Part shown: positions 37,101-46,080 of the stretch, in pieces
Position numbering within the stretch: the stretch's first letter is position 1
Layout of the letters: every line of letters begins with the position of its first letter
NCBI GenBank assembly: GCA_936450465.1
Contig: OW388299.1
Span: forward strand, 44,771,386-44,835,385
DNA: 64,000 bases
Source: Gibbula magus
Lineage: Eukaryota; Mollusca; Gastropoda; Trochida; Trochidae
Direction of reading: 5' to 3'
Translations under genes and position numbers: made by a program
The notes under the pieces: generated by a model
Seen by the model: the letters and a program-made list of their open reading frames with translations, nothing else
Told to the model about the DNA's origin: nothing
Databases searched by the model: none

Positions 37101-40100
37101 GCCTTCTTATAATGATAGAGCGTTACTGAAATGAAAATAAAAATCAAAACTCGACACCGTGGACTTTTGGGAATAGAGTTTTAATATTAGGTTTTAAGGC
37201 ACTTGATTTAGTTGAATATTGTGCACAGAACACCTTGATATCTACAGAAAACAGAAACACGTCTCGCCTAAAGTCTTTCATCTTCCCACGGCAAGGTGAA
37301 CATGCATCGAAATAAATTCTATGCATTTTTTACCTTGCCCTCAACATCACAGAATACTGTGTAACGAAGCAGCGACATCTATTGTGATCACGAGTTACGC
37401 CCCTTACCAGCTGCTTACAGACAGCCAATGAAATAACCGTTTACATTCGGTACTGCAGAAGTGATAATTCTAAAATTGTTATTTTTAGAAATATACGTTG
37501 GGTAAACGTTTCTTCTTGTACATTGCAATACTCGTCATATAGTACTTTAATACATGAAAATATATTATCATAAACATGCTAATTAAGAAAGAAGACCAAA
37601 TGCGAGCCAGGAAGTGTTATAAGTTGATTGTTAAAGGAGGTCTATGCGGGATAATTAAAACGATCCACGAGTAATTACCACCACAGCGTGCCGAGCCGGA
37701 AATCTCAATTAGCGTTCTCTCTACTCAGCGTAGTTTTGTCTGCGCAATCCTACGCGCTCCTAATCTTCTCGCGTCTGACCCCTCTCTCGCTTTACTCAAC
37801 GGCGAAACGGAGTGTCTATAATTCGAGCTCGTAATAATAGCGTTATTTACCTTTTTGCGTTGTGTTCATAATAATAATAATTAGCCCATAATGAACTAAG
37901 TTCCAATGTGGATATAGTGATATACTGATATGAGCTTTAATATTTATTACAATGCAGACCATTTCCCTTTTCTATTATTGATATCAAACTCATATGTGTA
38001 TCGCAAAATAAAAGAATTATATCAAATTGGTTCGCTTATCTGATATTTAACTACATTAAATCTATTTCACCCATAAACGGTTTCAGACATAAAAGGTTAG
38101 AGTAGCGCAAACTGACCGAAGCTTGGACACTGATCCGATTCAAATATTATGAAAGACTGTATAATAAATAATAATCTTTAAAATGTTAATTTCAGCAAAT
38201 GAAAATATTGGATAGAAAGTATTTTACTCGATTTTACATAGATATTTCAGAATTGCTTTAGATTAACCGAAAAGAAAACCGGTTAAAGTTGCGTATATCA
38301 GTTCGGACAAGATTGACCTTACTTCGGACCCTACAACCCAAATGTTCTGGCATGCGTCAGTGGTTTAAACTATTCACCAAACTGATTCTTTATATCCTTA
38401 AACACATGGATAATAGTCCAGGAACAATACATTATCCCTAGTTAAACTGCTTGAAGTAATTTGTCATTTATTGAGAGCATGATTTCCTATTTAAATTTCA
38501 GCAACTGCCGCAAACTTTGTTAGAATAAATGATGTCGCAATCATTTTCGCAGGTATGCTGCTGCATAAACGATGTGAGCGCTAAACTGATAATTTATTAA
38601 CTTAATGTTGTTGTCATATGTGATAATGTAATATTTCTACATATTTCCATATTTTTTCCGCGGTCATTTAAAACTTTACAAGTGGTTACAAAGAAAATGT
38701 AATAGTGTCCAAATTATTTCATGAAACCGTTAATTGAACCTCACGCAATTGCTAGTTTTGATAAAACAAAAATATATCAAACTATCAATAATTCATAAAA
38801 AGAAAATACAAATAAGACATATTAAAAAGGAACATTTGGAAACAAACAGATTGCATTTATTGCAGATATTATAGCGTCAGCTGGAAGTGAAAAGTCTCCG
38901 AAGTTCGGGCGACTTCTACAGCTGGTGACTTCTTTCAGTTTGCCCTATGCGTAACTTATACAAAATCAAATATTTTAAAATGTGGTAGAAATGAAAATAT
39001 CACCAAAAGACTTCATTACAGGGACATAGCAATGCTAATTGAATGCTAATTGAAAGGTATCTGGCTCCGTGTAATGATGTGATCACAATCTGCGACGTTA
39101 CATAATTGTGGTATTTGGTAGTGTCAGTGGAGACGACAACCGCTAATATACAGGAAATGCTGCTGACATAACAGACAATGTGTATTGAACACTGTTATTT
39201 GTACATAGATTCAAGTAGAACCCTGGGGTTGAAACTTCAAAGCATTATATGTAAGCTTTCTATTGCCAAATCGCATTGCAATTGTCTCCAGTCTGGCTAG
39301 ACAATTTGTCGATTGCAAAGTTTATCTGCACGTTGTATACACTACTGACTAGATAAATGACACACGACTTGCATGTCAATATATTGTACATTTAATTTGT
39401 TATAAGAAGGTTTATGTGAACAGTATTAACAATTCAATGACTGTTAGCAATACATTTATAAAACATGTATTCAACATTGTCGGGATAATCGATGTCAAAA
39501 CAAATTTGTATATTTATTGACATTGACAGAGTATATTTATATGTCCAAGTTGGGGTTTATATATTTCAGGATTAAAACATCACTATCAATAAATATATCA
39601 CTATGGAATAATTTCAAAATGCCACTGTTTTGTCCAGTATGTATGATGTACATTCATAGAGACTGAGTGACATGAAAAATGCTGGTTTTTTTTATTACAA
39701 TATTGAAGTTGTTACCTACAAAACTTGTTTAACATGTTTTATGAGTTAAAATACATCTTTTACATATATTTCACTACAATGGTTTCTTAAATTAAATATC
39801 TGTCATTCCTTACGAAAATAGTTTTGCTTTATGAAGAATACCAAATGAATTAATAGTAATACATGTTAGCATTTTTTAAAAATTGTAATCGTTTTCCCCC
39901 CACACATCTACACATCTAAAGTCCGATAAACCCAGTGTAGTGCCTTTGGGGATCAAGGAATCGATCCCGGATTTCCAGTCAAATCGTCTGTCCAAGACGT
40001 CCAAACCTCTGCAACACAATTAAATCGTCTGTGGGATTGGTGTATGTAGGCTGTGTTGTCTCGAACCTGGTCATGGACCATGAAATCCATGAAATCGTTG

Positions 40101-43100
40101 TAGTGAGCGATGGCGGGGTCCAAAACAAGAACGAGAATGAAACAGCCAATCAACGATCGCCTGTGAAAAGGGGGAATCCCCTGTCAAAAACATGACCACA
40201 TCGCTGGGTCTGCGCCCAGTCCGAGTCACGTGACCATGTCACCAGCACGCAACACGTTCGCAATCAGCGGGCTCATTATCCCGCATAGACCTCCTTTAAG
40301 TTTTTAACAGAGACATATGTAGTTCATATGCAAATGAGAAATACCCACGTTCAAACAAAGTTAAAAGATTTGAATACAAATCCTAGCATTGAATTATACT
40401 ATTTCAATTAGTATAACGTGCTTATTTAAAAATGTTAACGTTTATAAATAAGAGTTAGTTAGAGTTAGGCACAGTTTATCAAACAATAAATCAAATCACA
40501 GTTTGTTTGAAAGCGTTATGCAGCCTGTATAGTTTACAGCTATGTAGTTCAGTATTAAATAATTGAGATTGTTTAATCGAAATACCATGATGCCACACGA
40601 GTTATTTGGTATCTTGTAAAAAAAAGGTGTGAAATCATTAATGATAGTTTCAGTTAAACTCAACACTTGATTTCTTCGATTTCGGAGTGAATAACACATG
40701 CTAGTTATTTTTTTAACTTATATATGACTTTTTAAAAACTAAGACAACCAACTAAATTGAATCATTCAACGTTCTTCTAGCTGCAAAATTGTGAAATTAG
40801 CAAACGATACCTCATAACATGCGCAAAATCATACGGGAAAATTATGAATGTATCCAGTTTGGCAGTCATCATACAGTTACATCGTAACAGTGCGTCCACT
40901 CCATGTGCCAACTTTATGGCTTTTGAAGCTGTCCGCTTCGACGTTTTGATTATCGATTACAGGTTTATGAAAGCGAATTGTAATTATTTTATTGCCTCAA
41001 TTGAAAGTTTGTACAAGTCCTGGACTGATCAAAATACTGTCAAAAGTGTGCTAGAGTTTGCGACCCAAAATTAGCGGAGAAATTGGACGAATTAGAAAAG
41101 GTGTTTTCCAGTCTAAATATAGATCAAGTCTATTACGCCTTTGCTGTTGACATCAGAAGTTCATATTGGAAGCTGTCTTCTGATTGGCCTATCAGATTAG
41201 CCTGCAGTACGTTAAAATCTTAGCACTGAAAATAGGAAGGATGAGGTCAAGGGCGGAGTGAGAAGATATGGAAATCTTTTCGTTACGCCCGTGACGTTGT
41301 GAAGATGAAAGTCTTTAACATTGATACCGTTCACGATGTCAAATTACTCTCCAAAACGAAAAAGATGTTGAGTATTAAATGGTTGTCACATCCTAGAGTT
41401 TCGTACCGCCCTATTCTCAAAGCTATCCTCGCGCTTGGATCTCCTTACTTTGCTCCTTAGAGTCAGGATATTGTCCAATCTTATTCTCTAAAAATATCCT
41501 AGCGCTAGGATCTCCTTACTTTGCTCCAAAGAGTTAGGATATTGTCCAATCTTATTCTCGAAAATTATCCTAGCGCTAGGATCTCCTTACTTTGCTCCTA
41601 AGAGTTAGGATATTGTCCAATCTTATTCTCGAAAATTATCCTAGCGCTAGGATCTTCTTACTTTGCTCCCAAGAGTTAGGATATTGTCCAATCTTATTCT
41701 CGAAACTTATCCTAGCGCTAGAATCTCCTTACTTTGTTCCCAAGAGTTAGGATATTGTCCAATCTTATTCTCGAAAAATATCCTAGCGCTAGGATCTCCT
41801 TACTTTGCTCCTACGAGTTAACATATTGTCCAATCTTATTCTCGAAACTTATCCTCGCGCTAGGATATCCTTACTTTGCTCCTAAGAGTTAGGATGTTGT
41901 CCAATCTTATTCTCGCAAAATATCCTAGCGCTAGGATCTCCTTACTTTGCTCCTACGAGTTAGGATATTGTCCAATCTTATTCTCGAAACTTATCCTAGT
42001 GCTAGGATCTTCTTACTTTGCTCCTAAGAGTTAGGATATTGTCCAATCTTATTCTCGAAACTTATCCTCGCGCTAGGATATCCTTACTTTGCTCCTACGA
42101 GTTAGGATATTGTCCAATCTTATGCTCGAAAAATATCCTATCGCTAGGATCTCCTTACTTTGCTCCTACGAGTTAGGATATTGTCCAATCTTATTCTCGA
42201 AACTTATCCTCGCGCTAGGATCTCCTTACTTTGCTCCTACGAGTTAGGATATTGTCCAATCTTATGCTCGAAAAATATCCTATCGCTAGGATCTCCTTAA
42301 TTTGTTTTTTTGATTTTGGAACTGTATCTTTTTATGTCAGTATTCGGCAAAACAAAACAAAAACATTTACAATATCATCAACATAATGCAGTGTCATTTG
42401 AATTGTCTTATTCTGACTCCCAAGATGTTTGCTCATAAGTAATAGCGTCCAGATTTGTATCATGATTGTCAATATCCAAGGTGACTTGAGGCAAAGTTTC
42501 CTCTATGTTTTGAGGGTTGTCACCCTTTTACCGGACGGATTGAGAGAGTTGGTGCCTTATCATTAGACATGCTGTAACAACTAAACTAATAGGAGCTAAG
42601 GGAGGTAATTCATCAGAGATGACAGATCTGCCTCCTGGGACCCACAAATGACTAAACATCAGAAAAATAGGTTCTGGGGTTATCATCGTTTTGCGCCGAA
42701 CTCTTCAATTATTAAAGGCTCTGTAGCTCATTTTTGCATATTATGTTTTCTCAAATTTTCCATTTATTATTAAAGTTTATACAATAGCTTGTTACGTGAA
42801 TGGGTAAAGCACCTCATTAAAAAACCCGAAGACAAGACAAGACGATGGTGCGACGTATATAAATCAACAGTGTGGACTCTTCTATCTGAGAGCTAGATTT
42901 GTAGGTCTATAGTGAATTTGAGCGTTCTGACAGTAAGATTTTTGACGATTCAATCATTGTTCCATATTTAAAACTCTTCTCTGAGTGTTTAAGTATCGCT
43001 ACATCAGTCAGATCACATGAACTACCTTCAAGCGACCATTTTAATGTTAAAGGGACACTGCGTCGAGGATAAAAATGAGTCCCATCTTTATCTCACTAAG

Positions 43101-44432
43101 CTGATTAGAGTGTCTGCTAACGAGTTTCATTTCACTGTCTACCTGCAGTAGTTTGTATATAGAGATTATTACCCGAGGAAGTGTGTCATATGGCTTTTAC
43201 GAAACGAGTGTGAATTTGTGTATTGCCCGAGCGAGAGCGAGGGTTATACATAAATTTGCACGAGTTTCGTAAAATCCATATGACACACTTTGGAGTGTAA
43301 TAATTTCTTCTTTACCCATTTTATTCCATTTGAATCGCGTAAAATTAGCCAGGAAACGACCCACTTCTCTTGCGGCGGCAAGCTACAGTGACGTCACGAA
43401 CAATCGTTTTATGACGTCACAGACGGGAAGTCGCGGTGAAACAATGGTTGCTAGGCAAACGTGATATGTGCACATGTGCTCATATCAATAATATTAACTC
43501 GGTTATTTTCAACCATATGGGTAATTATACCAATTACGTCAATTGTCTGAAATTTGGTGTCTGTGACTTGTTAGCAGACATGGAAATCAGCAAAGGTAGA
43601 TACACATGATCTGCATTTTATTGTCGACGCGGTGTCCCTTTAACACCTTAAAATGACCGCTCGATGGACAATGGACACGCATGGCTAAACGAACCATGTT
43701 CATTCGTTTTAGAACTCTTTTTTTTATTGATTCAGGAGTATTGGTTAGCTATTGGTAACACTTATTTATATTTTGGTGAGAACACTTTATTTCAGTAAGA
43801 AAATCGTGCTAAAGCGTCTTTAAAGGTTTTACATACATTTTTAAAAATAAAATTGTATCCCTTTAAGAATGTTGGTTTAGGTTTGCATTCTTTAAATATT
43901 ATTTAATTTTTAATTTTGAGAGCGTAATTTAGGCAATTGGTTTATCTTCAAATAATTGGATGTATATGTGTATATGTGCGTCTGTATAATATCAGCGATT
44001 TTAACTTTCTAGTCCTTTTATTTTTCATAAAGACATGAAAAATAGTTTTATGGTCGTGACACCTGCGGTCGTTAAAGGTCGATTTTACTTGTATATATAG
44101 TGTCATCGAAATATAAAAAAAATGCAGGAAATTGCATATTCAACGTTTTATATTTCCTCGATACGAGTTTCGTTCTGATTTGGACATTTTCAGTTAAAAC
44201 TATATTCTTTAAACTCAGAAAAACTATAAAACAATAATAAAATCACACTTCTAGCTGAAAAGGTTATCGTCGATTAAAAATTTAGGGAATGTCATTTATT
44301 GCGGATATTCCATTTTTAAAACTCCAACGTACCTGCATCTGATGTGACGTCATTGCGGAGTTTCCCCCCATAAAACAACAGGGCTCCAGTATCAGGTAAG
44401 GCCACACAAAGAAGCAGTAGTTTAAAATACAT
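9895..44432 (-). CDS. secreted ADAMTS-like zinc metalloproteinase (M12B), complete 14-exon gene
   Basis: Coding exons in transcript order: 44432-44333, 36654-36449, 34340-34263, 32882-32720, 31332-31242, 30426-30348, 29278-29201, 24056-23893, 22724-22690, 21339-21219, 19321-19163, 16571-16442, 13553-13437, 10455-9895. Every junction phase is consistent: 2,082 nt, 693 aa. Order: signal peptide (about 1-17), prodomain without cysteine, furin site RHKR (189-192), M12B catalytic domain beginning with a VELCFFSDFSDYSRF strand, HELGHSQGLQHD (367-378), Met-turn in CPDVDGFIMATS (Met391), an ADAMTS-type Cys-rich part (GQVYNADEQC), then a Cys cluster and a Thr/Ser/Asp-rich tail. No thrombospondin repeat is seen. 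The family cleaves extracellular matrix or surface proteins; the substrate here is unknown. Donors after exons 6 (GTGTGT), 12 (GTTCGT) and 13 (GTTGAT) are non-canonical in context and need cDNA support. Confidence 0.88.
11270..11730 (+). mobile_element. TTAA TIR element, family GCATCCATTGTGTT
   Basis: Ends are TTAA-AGGGGCATCCATTGTG and CACAATGGATGTACCT-TTAA, length 461 bp. It is similar to 16664-17144 and to the fragment at 7740. Confidence 0.8.
12040..12450 (+). repeat. two diverged direct repeats of about 210 bp
   Basis: 'tttaactagacgag' with 'cgatttc.ggct' and 'tcaacaaa' recurs about 205 bp apart. No coding potential. Confidence 0.5.
12731..13081. mobile_element. TIR element rich in ACTCGCGAGTA palindromes
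   Basis: The ends are roughly TGTTTAGAACCACGATTACT and the complement of GAGTACATGGTCCTGAACA-like sequence. Several ACTCGCGAGT-type 10-mers lie inside. Confidence 0.5.
14473..16395 (+). mobile_element. pearl-like element with about 12 cores of 145 bp
   Basis: It opens with AGAGCCATGGGCTCTGTAGC and ends CCTGATGAGCTAAAA. The interior is a 145-bp tandem repeat; 'gtgacccctg' recurs at 15311, 15456, 15601, 15746, 15891, 16036 and 16181. After the array come a GGAC/ACGG microsatellite (about 16311-16340) and a GGCCTTTCAGGCCTG hairpin. It sits in the metalloproteinase intron between exons 12 and 13, ending 47 bp from exon 12. It has no coding capacity. Confidence 0.85.
15311..16180 (+). repeat. 290-bp higher-order repeat (alternating A/B 145-bp cores), three copies
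   Basis: Units starting at 15311, 15601 and 15891 read 'tgtgacccc', 'ggtcaaggactctg' and 'aagcat'. Those at 15456, 15746 and 16036 read 'tgttacccc', 'ccaaggagtctg' and 'aaggat'. The alternation and near identity show recent amplification of dimers. Confidence 0.85.
16664..17144 (-). mobile_element. TTAA TIR element, family GCATCCATTGTGTT
   Basis: Ends are TTAA-AGGTCCATCCATTGTG and CACAATGGATGCACCT-TTAA. The interior is the reverse complement of 11270-11730. It sits about 90 bp upstream of metalloproteinase exon 12. Confidence 0.8.
17160..17560 (+). repeat. fragment of the ACCTTGAGAATAATGTCA minisatellite family
   Basis: Two tandem diverged units: 'aaggtcacagtggaactttg' and 'aaggtcacagctgaactttc', each followed by a 'gtcag...ggattctc' segment. 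Confidence 0.6.
17946..18174. repeat. two back-to-back palindromes with CTTAGCGCTAAG cores
   Basis: Each unit is about 110 bp with ends CATATTTTCGAAGCT and AGCTTCGAAAATATG and inner TCTTAGCGCTAAGA. The second unit repeats the first in inverted order. Confidence 0.8.
18277..19020 (+). mobile_element. TTAA-flanked TIR element (family GGGGCAGTAGC) with nested foldback insert
   Basis: Ends are TTAA-AGGGGCAGTAGCAC and GTGCTACTGCCCCT-TTAA, with about 360 bp of family sequence. A second element occupies about 18571-18957: a palindrome at 18575-18717 with the turn gagcgaaagcgag, then a block with TGACGTCA and TATGACGTCA sites. The TTAA duplication suggests piggyBac-type transposition; no transposase is present. 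Confidence 0.82.
19163..19321 (-). CDS. exon 11 of the metalloproteinase: third zinc ligand and Met-turn
   Basis: The exon begins after TTTTCAG with a C that completes the serine codon of exon 10, then QGLQHD (G374, H377, D378). CPDVDGFIMATS follows, which contains the methionine of the Met-turn, then a segment ending CSVDGLVAFY near the end of the M12B domain. The donor is GG|GTAAGG in phase 2. All catalytic residues expected for an active reprolysin-type enzyme are intact. Confidence 0.92.
19341..19628 (+). mobile_element. pearl-like element fragment
   Basis: About two 145-bp core units end at GTTTACGGACGGGCAG, with no complete 3' hairpin. An isolated 5' end of the same family (gagccatgggctctgtagct) lies at 19876-19910. 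Confidence 0.65.
20850..20880 (+). repeat. 31-base G homopolymer
   Basis: Uninterrupted run of G in a metalloproteinase intron. Its length may be uncertain in sequencing. Confidence 0.9.
20985..21110 (+). mobile_element. pearl-like element 3' end fragment
   Basis: It has a GACGGACGGACGG microsatellite followed by a degenerate 'tctggcctgataagctcaaa' terminus, and lies about 110 bp from exon 10 of the metalloproteinase. Confidence 0.55.
21219..21339 (-). CDS. exon 10 of the metalloproteinase: catalytic helix, first half of zinc site
   Basis: The exon reads PIVGVAAFEGLC early and TAAHELGH at its end. It carries the first two zinc-binding histidines and the catalytic glutamate (H367, E368, H371). 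It starts after TTTCAG and ends before GTAAGT in phase 2, inside the serine codon of HELGHS. The zinc site is therefore split by an intron of about 1.9 kb; exon 11 continues with QGLQHD. Confidence 0.92.
22283..22540 (+). mobile_element. tRNA-derived SINE
   Basis: GGGCGGGATGGCGCAGTGG head and GGTTCGAATCT box B. The body is shortened, ending with the degenerate CTTGAAAGCGTCATTACACC tail. It lies in the metalloproteinase intron between exons 9 and 10. Confidence 0.82.
22778..23150 (+). mobile_element. TTAA TIR element, GGGGCAGTAGC family
   Basis: The left end is diverged (AGTGGAAGTAGCACG) and the right end reads CGTGCTACTGCCCC. The interior contains the shared 'accaattatccgtagtggt' block. It lies in the metalloproteinase intron just upstream of exon 9. 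Confidence 0.8.
23398..23566. repeat. 169-bp palindromic element
   Basis: Arms carry AGTATTTCCC / GGGAAATACT, CCCGTGCTA / TAGCACGGG and CTGGCTTATTTAAGCC / GGCTAAATCAGCCAG. Confidence 0.75.
23645..23878 (+). mobile_element. truncated GGGGCAGTAGC-family element abutting exon 8
   Basis: It has a TTAA-AGGGGCAGTAGCACG left end and lacks the middle and right end. It stops about 15 bp from the donor side of metalloproteinase exon 8 (23893). Confidence 0.75.
24102..27623. mobile_element. 3.5-kb AT-rich element with long degenerate inverted ends
   Basis: Outer ends are CCATATTTCCTCTAATAG and the complement CTATTAGAAGAAATACGG. Inner ends share TAGGGGATTCT and GAGGCTAAGGCCGCTTC in inverted order. The core at about 24640-26720 is very AT-rich and has no open frame longer than about 70 codons. 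The right end has several GGGCCGGG-type repeats (27268-27600). It is a non-autonomous DNA element by appearance and lies 45 bp upstream of metalloproteinase exon 8. Confidence 0.65.
28138..28170 (+). repeat. (ACAG)n microsatellite
   Basis: About eight uninterrupted CAGA units. Confidence 0.95.
28337..29175. mobile_element. TTAA TIR element, family AGAGCCATCAAG
   Basis: Ends are TTAA-AGAGCCATCAAG and CTTGATGGCTCT-TTAA, about 839 bp. Related sequence occurs at 41060-41150, 44770-45000 and 51690-51900 with its mirror. It ends 26 bp from metalloproteinase exon 7. Confidence 0.75.
29507..29913. mobile_element. TIR element ACCGTATTTCCTCC with nested palindrome
   Basis: Ends are ACCGTATTTCCTCCTATAG and GGAGGAAATACGGT. 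The interior has several 'cggcgtctattcgagacc'-like repeats. A palindrome at about 29760-29866 (CATCCTCGGTTACCCA...TGGGTAACCGAGGATG) is inserted within. The terminal sequence matches that of 24102-27623. Confidence 0.75.
30005..30200. mobile_element. TIR element, family CAGTCTGATTAAAA, compact copy
   Basis: 196-bp palindromic element: CAGTCTGATTAAAATCGAC left, GTCGATTTTAATCAGACTG right, with the inner complementary CTACCGGGATACGAAC. Confidence 0.85.
30484..30852 (+). mobile_element. GGGGCAGTAGC-family element, diverged copy
   Basis: The left end is TTAA-AGGCGCCGTACAT and the right end CGTGCTACAGCTCCT-TTAA. The interior matches the family in part in the reverse direction, consistent with an inverted-repeat element. 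Its right TTAA is shared with the element at 30849-30973. Confidence 0.7.
30849..30973. mobile_element. 125-bp TTAA palindromic MITE
   Basis: Ends are TTAAGCCTTGCC and its approximate complement GGCAAGACTTAA, with inner complementary segments TTTTCTAAAC and GTTTAGGAAA-type. It directly joins the preceding TTAA element. Confidence 0.65.
31433..31989. mobile_element. 557-bp TIR element AGGCGGGGTTTACACTACG
   Basis: Exact 19-bp inverted ends. The inside contains an ATGT/GTAT microsatellite (about 31637-31750) and AACATGTT-like palindromic parts. No coding potential. It lies in the intron upstream of metalloproteinase exon 5. Confidence 0.82.
31637..31755 (+). repeat. (GTAT)n microsatellite
   Basis: Imperfect ATGT/GTAT array with a pure run of about ten units near 31701-31744, inside the 31433-31989 element. 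Confidence 0.9.
32091..32268. repeat. 178-bp palindromic element
   Basis: Arms GCTATTTGGGATTCTATTT and AAATAGAACCCAAGATAGC continue inward to GATCGACAGTTTTATA and TATAAAACTGTCGATC around a loop of about 18 bp. Confidence 0.8.
32922..34122 (+). mobile_element. GGGGCAGTAGC-family element carrying two nested insertions
   Basis: The left end TTAA-AGGGGCAGTAGCAC is at 32922 and the right end GCTACAGCCCCT-TTAA at 34122. It is interrupted by a pearl-like element (33027-33638) and by a fragment of the ACCTTGAGAATAATGTCA minisatellite family (about 33828-34020). The order of insertion can therefore be read directly. Confidence 0.8.
33027..33638 (+). mobile_element. pearl-like element, short complete copy
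   Basis: It begins AGAGCCACTGGCTCTGTAGC, carries about three core repeats and an ACGG array (about 33559-33582), and ends with CCAGATGAGCTAAAA. It interrupts the TTAA/GGGGCAGTAGC element that spans 32922-34122. Confidence 0.8.
34428..34728 (-). mobile_element. foldback-type element, relative of 43166-43525, one palindrome arm only
   Basis: It starts ATTACCCATATGGTTG, contains GTGACGTCATAAAACGATTG and GTGACGTCACTG, and ends with TGTGTCATATGACTTG. It is the reverse of the nested element at 43166-43525 but lost half of the hairpin. Confidence 0.7.
34926..34957 (+). repeat. (CTT)n microsatellite
   Basis: About ten TTC units. Confidence 0.95.
34956..35465. repeat. direct duplication plus inverted copy of an 85-bp segment
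   Basis: TTCTTTATGTCTGTGTTGTA begins direct copies near 34956 and 35050. The inverse (ACAATACTTAAAATCCAATT) lies at 35402-35421. Motifs TTTCAGC...GCTGAAATA lie between. Confidence 0.7.
35470..35880 (+). repeat. fragment of the ACCTTGAGAATAATGTCA family with TTGAGCGCTAC tandem
   Basis: A core unit is interrupted by a short tandem of ACTTGAGCGCT (about 35768-35805). A further fragment lies at 36185-36375. Confidence 0.5.
37632..40299. mobile_element. 2.67-kb TTAA TIR element, family AGGAGGTCTATGCGGG
   Basis: Ends are TTAA-AGGAGGTCTATGCGGGAT and ATCCCGCATAGACCTCCT-TTAA. No recognisable transposase. A minus-strand open frame at 40153-39953 lacks an ATG and looks like chance. It lies in metalloproteinase intron 1. 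Confidence 0.8.
41410..42303 (+). repeat. 71-bp satellite, about 12.6 copies
   Basis: The marker TTGTCCAATC recurs from 41471 to 42252 at an exact mean spacing of 71 bp (11 intervals, 781 bp). Each unit holds the self-complementary ATCCTAGCGCTAGGAT and TCCTTACTTTGCTCC. Copies differ by substitutions only. It lies in metalloproteinase intron 1. Confidence 0.92.
43047..43642. mobile_element. TTAA TIR element, family AGGGACACTGCGTCGA, with foldback insert
   Basis: Ends are TTAA-AGGGACACTGCGTCGA and TCGACGCGGTGTCCCT-TTAA. A second element at about 43166-43525 has a palindrome turning at cgagcgagagcgag, two TGACGTCA sites and a 3' end AACCATATGGGTAAT. Confidence 0.8.
44333..44432 (-). CDS. exon 1 of the metalloproteinase: start codon and signal peptide
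   Basis: The ATG at 44432 has A at -3. It opens a peptide beginning MYFKLLLLCVALPDTGA, with a basic residue, a leucine-rich core and a small residue at the likely cleavage site. The exon ends G|GTACGT in phase 1. The acceptor TTGAAG before 36654 supplies the two missing bases in frame, which supports the link across an intron of about 7.7 kb. That intron holds the TTAA-flanked element at 37632-40299, the 71-bp satellite and the element at 43047-43642. The exon itself contains a TGACGTCA palindrome. The join is predicted from phase and signal-peptide logic, not from transcript evidence. Confidence 0.75.
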
Positions 44433-45479
44433 GTTTCTCCGTAAGCTCCCCACCTTTGAATAAGCTTCATGCAACAAGCTTTTTGCTTAATTCATCTCTT
44501 ATCATTTTTATGCTTGATTTGGTTTTGTCACTTCGAAGATTGAGCTTTAGTTTATCAGCTCTTACTTGCCTTAAAGGCACTATTGCACTGTTGAAATTCA
44601 TATATGATAAAAAGTAACAACTAGGGATTCTACTAAATAACGCCCTGTATAGGCGTACACCACGCTATCGACTCCCATTCCACCCTTGCTGGAGTTCGAT
44701 GCCTTTTTCGTAGCTTAACTGCTTGGACTGTTATATGAAATTTGCCAAACATGTATCTCATTGAAATCATTACACTTACTTTTCCCCAGATTTGTTCGAC
44801 TGAAAATAAGCGTAGAAATCGAAAAGGGTAACTTGCAGGAGAAAAGCATAGGTTGCTATGGCGACTTGTGAAATTGACAAGACTCCGTGCATCGGAAACG
44901 CTTGTTTTGTAGTACGGTTTATGCAATAAAGGGAATTATATCTACAGCTGCGTTTTTTTAACCTACATGTGTATCTTAGTGCGAATATCATGTAAATTGA
45001 GGTTCATTTTAACGTCAATAAATTACATCACATACAATGACAATCAAAGAATCATCATATTTCCATGAGTAAAACATTCATTTTCATACGTGGGTCTGTG
45101 AAGTTAGCAATTTTTCCTAGTTCCTTATTCCTTATTCAAAATGTGAAGTTAGCAACTTTAAAAAAAAAGATTATATCCATAATATATATTATATCCATAA
45201 TATAATATATAGTATATCCATAATATTTGTCTCTCATAACATTTGTACAGGTCCTTATCCCTGTGATCGTCACGGCAGTGGTGCATGTTGATGAAATTTG
45301 GCATAATGAAATAGATAGAAGGGGTCAAATTAATTCAAATTTCAATAATCATTGAATAAAAGTTTTAATTTTGACTAAATTGGAACAAATTCCCCAAAAT
45401 ACATTGAATGAGTTTAAGAGGCAGTCCATAATGAATATTGTCCAAGTTGATCCGTTACTGAATATTTCACAGGAGAAAA
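44433..45479. other. upstream region of the metalloproteinase gene
   Basis: Presumed promoter side of the gene. I see no convincing TATA box. A fragment related to the 28337-29175 element lies at about 44770-45000, so the promoter is likely within about 350 bp of the ATG. Confidence 0.35.
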
Positions 45480-46080
45480 TAAAAATAGAGCCATGGGCTC
45501 TGTAGCTCATCAGAGTTTATTTTGTTTGATGATGAAGACAGAAATATGTTGTCTCAATATAATGCACAATCCCTAGCCCTGACAAATCTTAGTCTTGAAA
45601 TTGAGAGAGAGCACTCAGCAAGGTCAACACACAGGAGATTATGCAATATTCTGACCCCTTGGCTCTGGTTACAAGCCAGCTGTGTTTTTTGTGTTTTACT
45701 GCCAAATTATGTAATAGACTTTTGCTTGCACTAAACACTGGCAGCACTGATCTAACTGTATAAGGCTTAAAGAGAACAGGCAATGTGATGAATCTCATGG
45801 TACATAGTACAATTTTGAATCACCTTGGCTAAACAATCTCGGTTCTAAGCCTTGTCATCCAAACATCTAAACATTCTGAACAAAATATTCCTTCTAGATT
45901 GTTCTGGATGAAAACAGGATTTTAGGTAATGGCCTACGGGGCTCTTATTTGGGGCCTCTGGGTCACCAAATCTACAATTTAGAATCTCCATTGGCTAAAG
46001 ACTCTTTACACAACATGACAACCTTCTAGGTCTTTTCGTTCTGGAGAAGATGAAAATAATCTTATCTTATCCTTTCATCA

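Noticed and set aside
39953..40153. Minus-strand frame resembling a signal peptide (GCFILVLVLDPAIAH)
   Set aside because: It begins with TTG, not ATG. Its phase does not fit exon 1 or exon 2 of the metalloproteinase, and it lies at the end of the TTAA element 37632-40299.
41410..42303. CRISPR array
   Set aside because: The entire 71-bp unit is repeated with no unique spacer part.
44776..44991. Minus-strand frames upstream of metalloproteinase exon 1
   Set aside because: They fall in a fragment related to the 28337-29175 element and show no conserved protein features.
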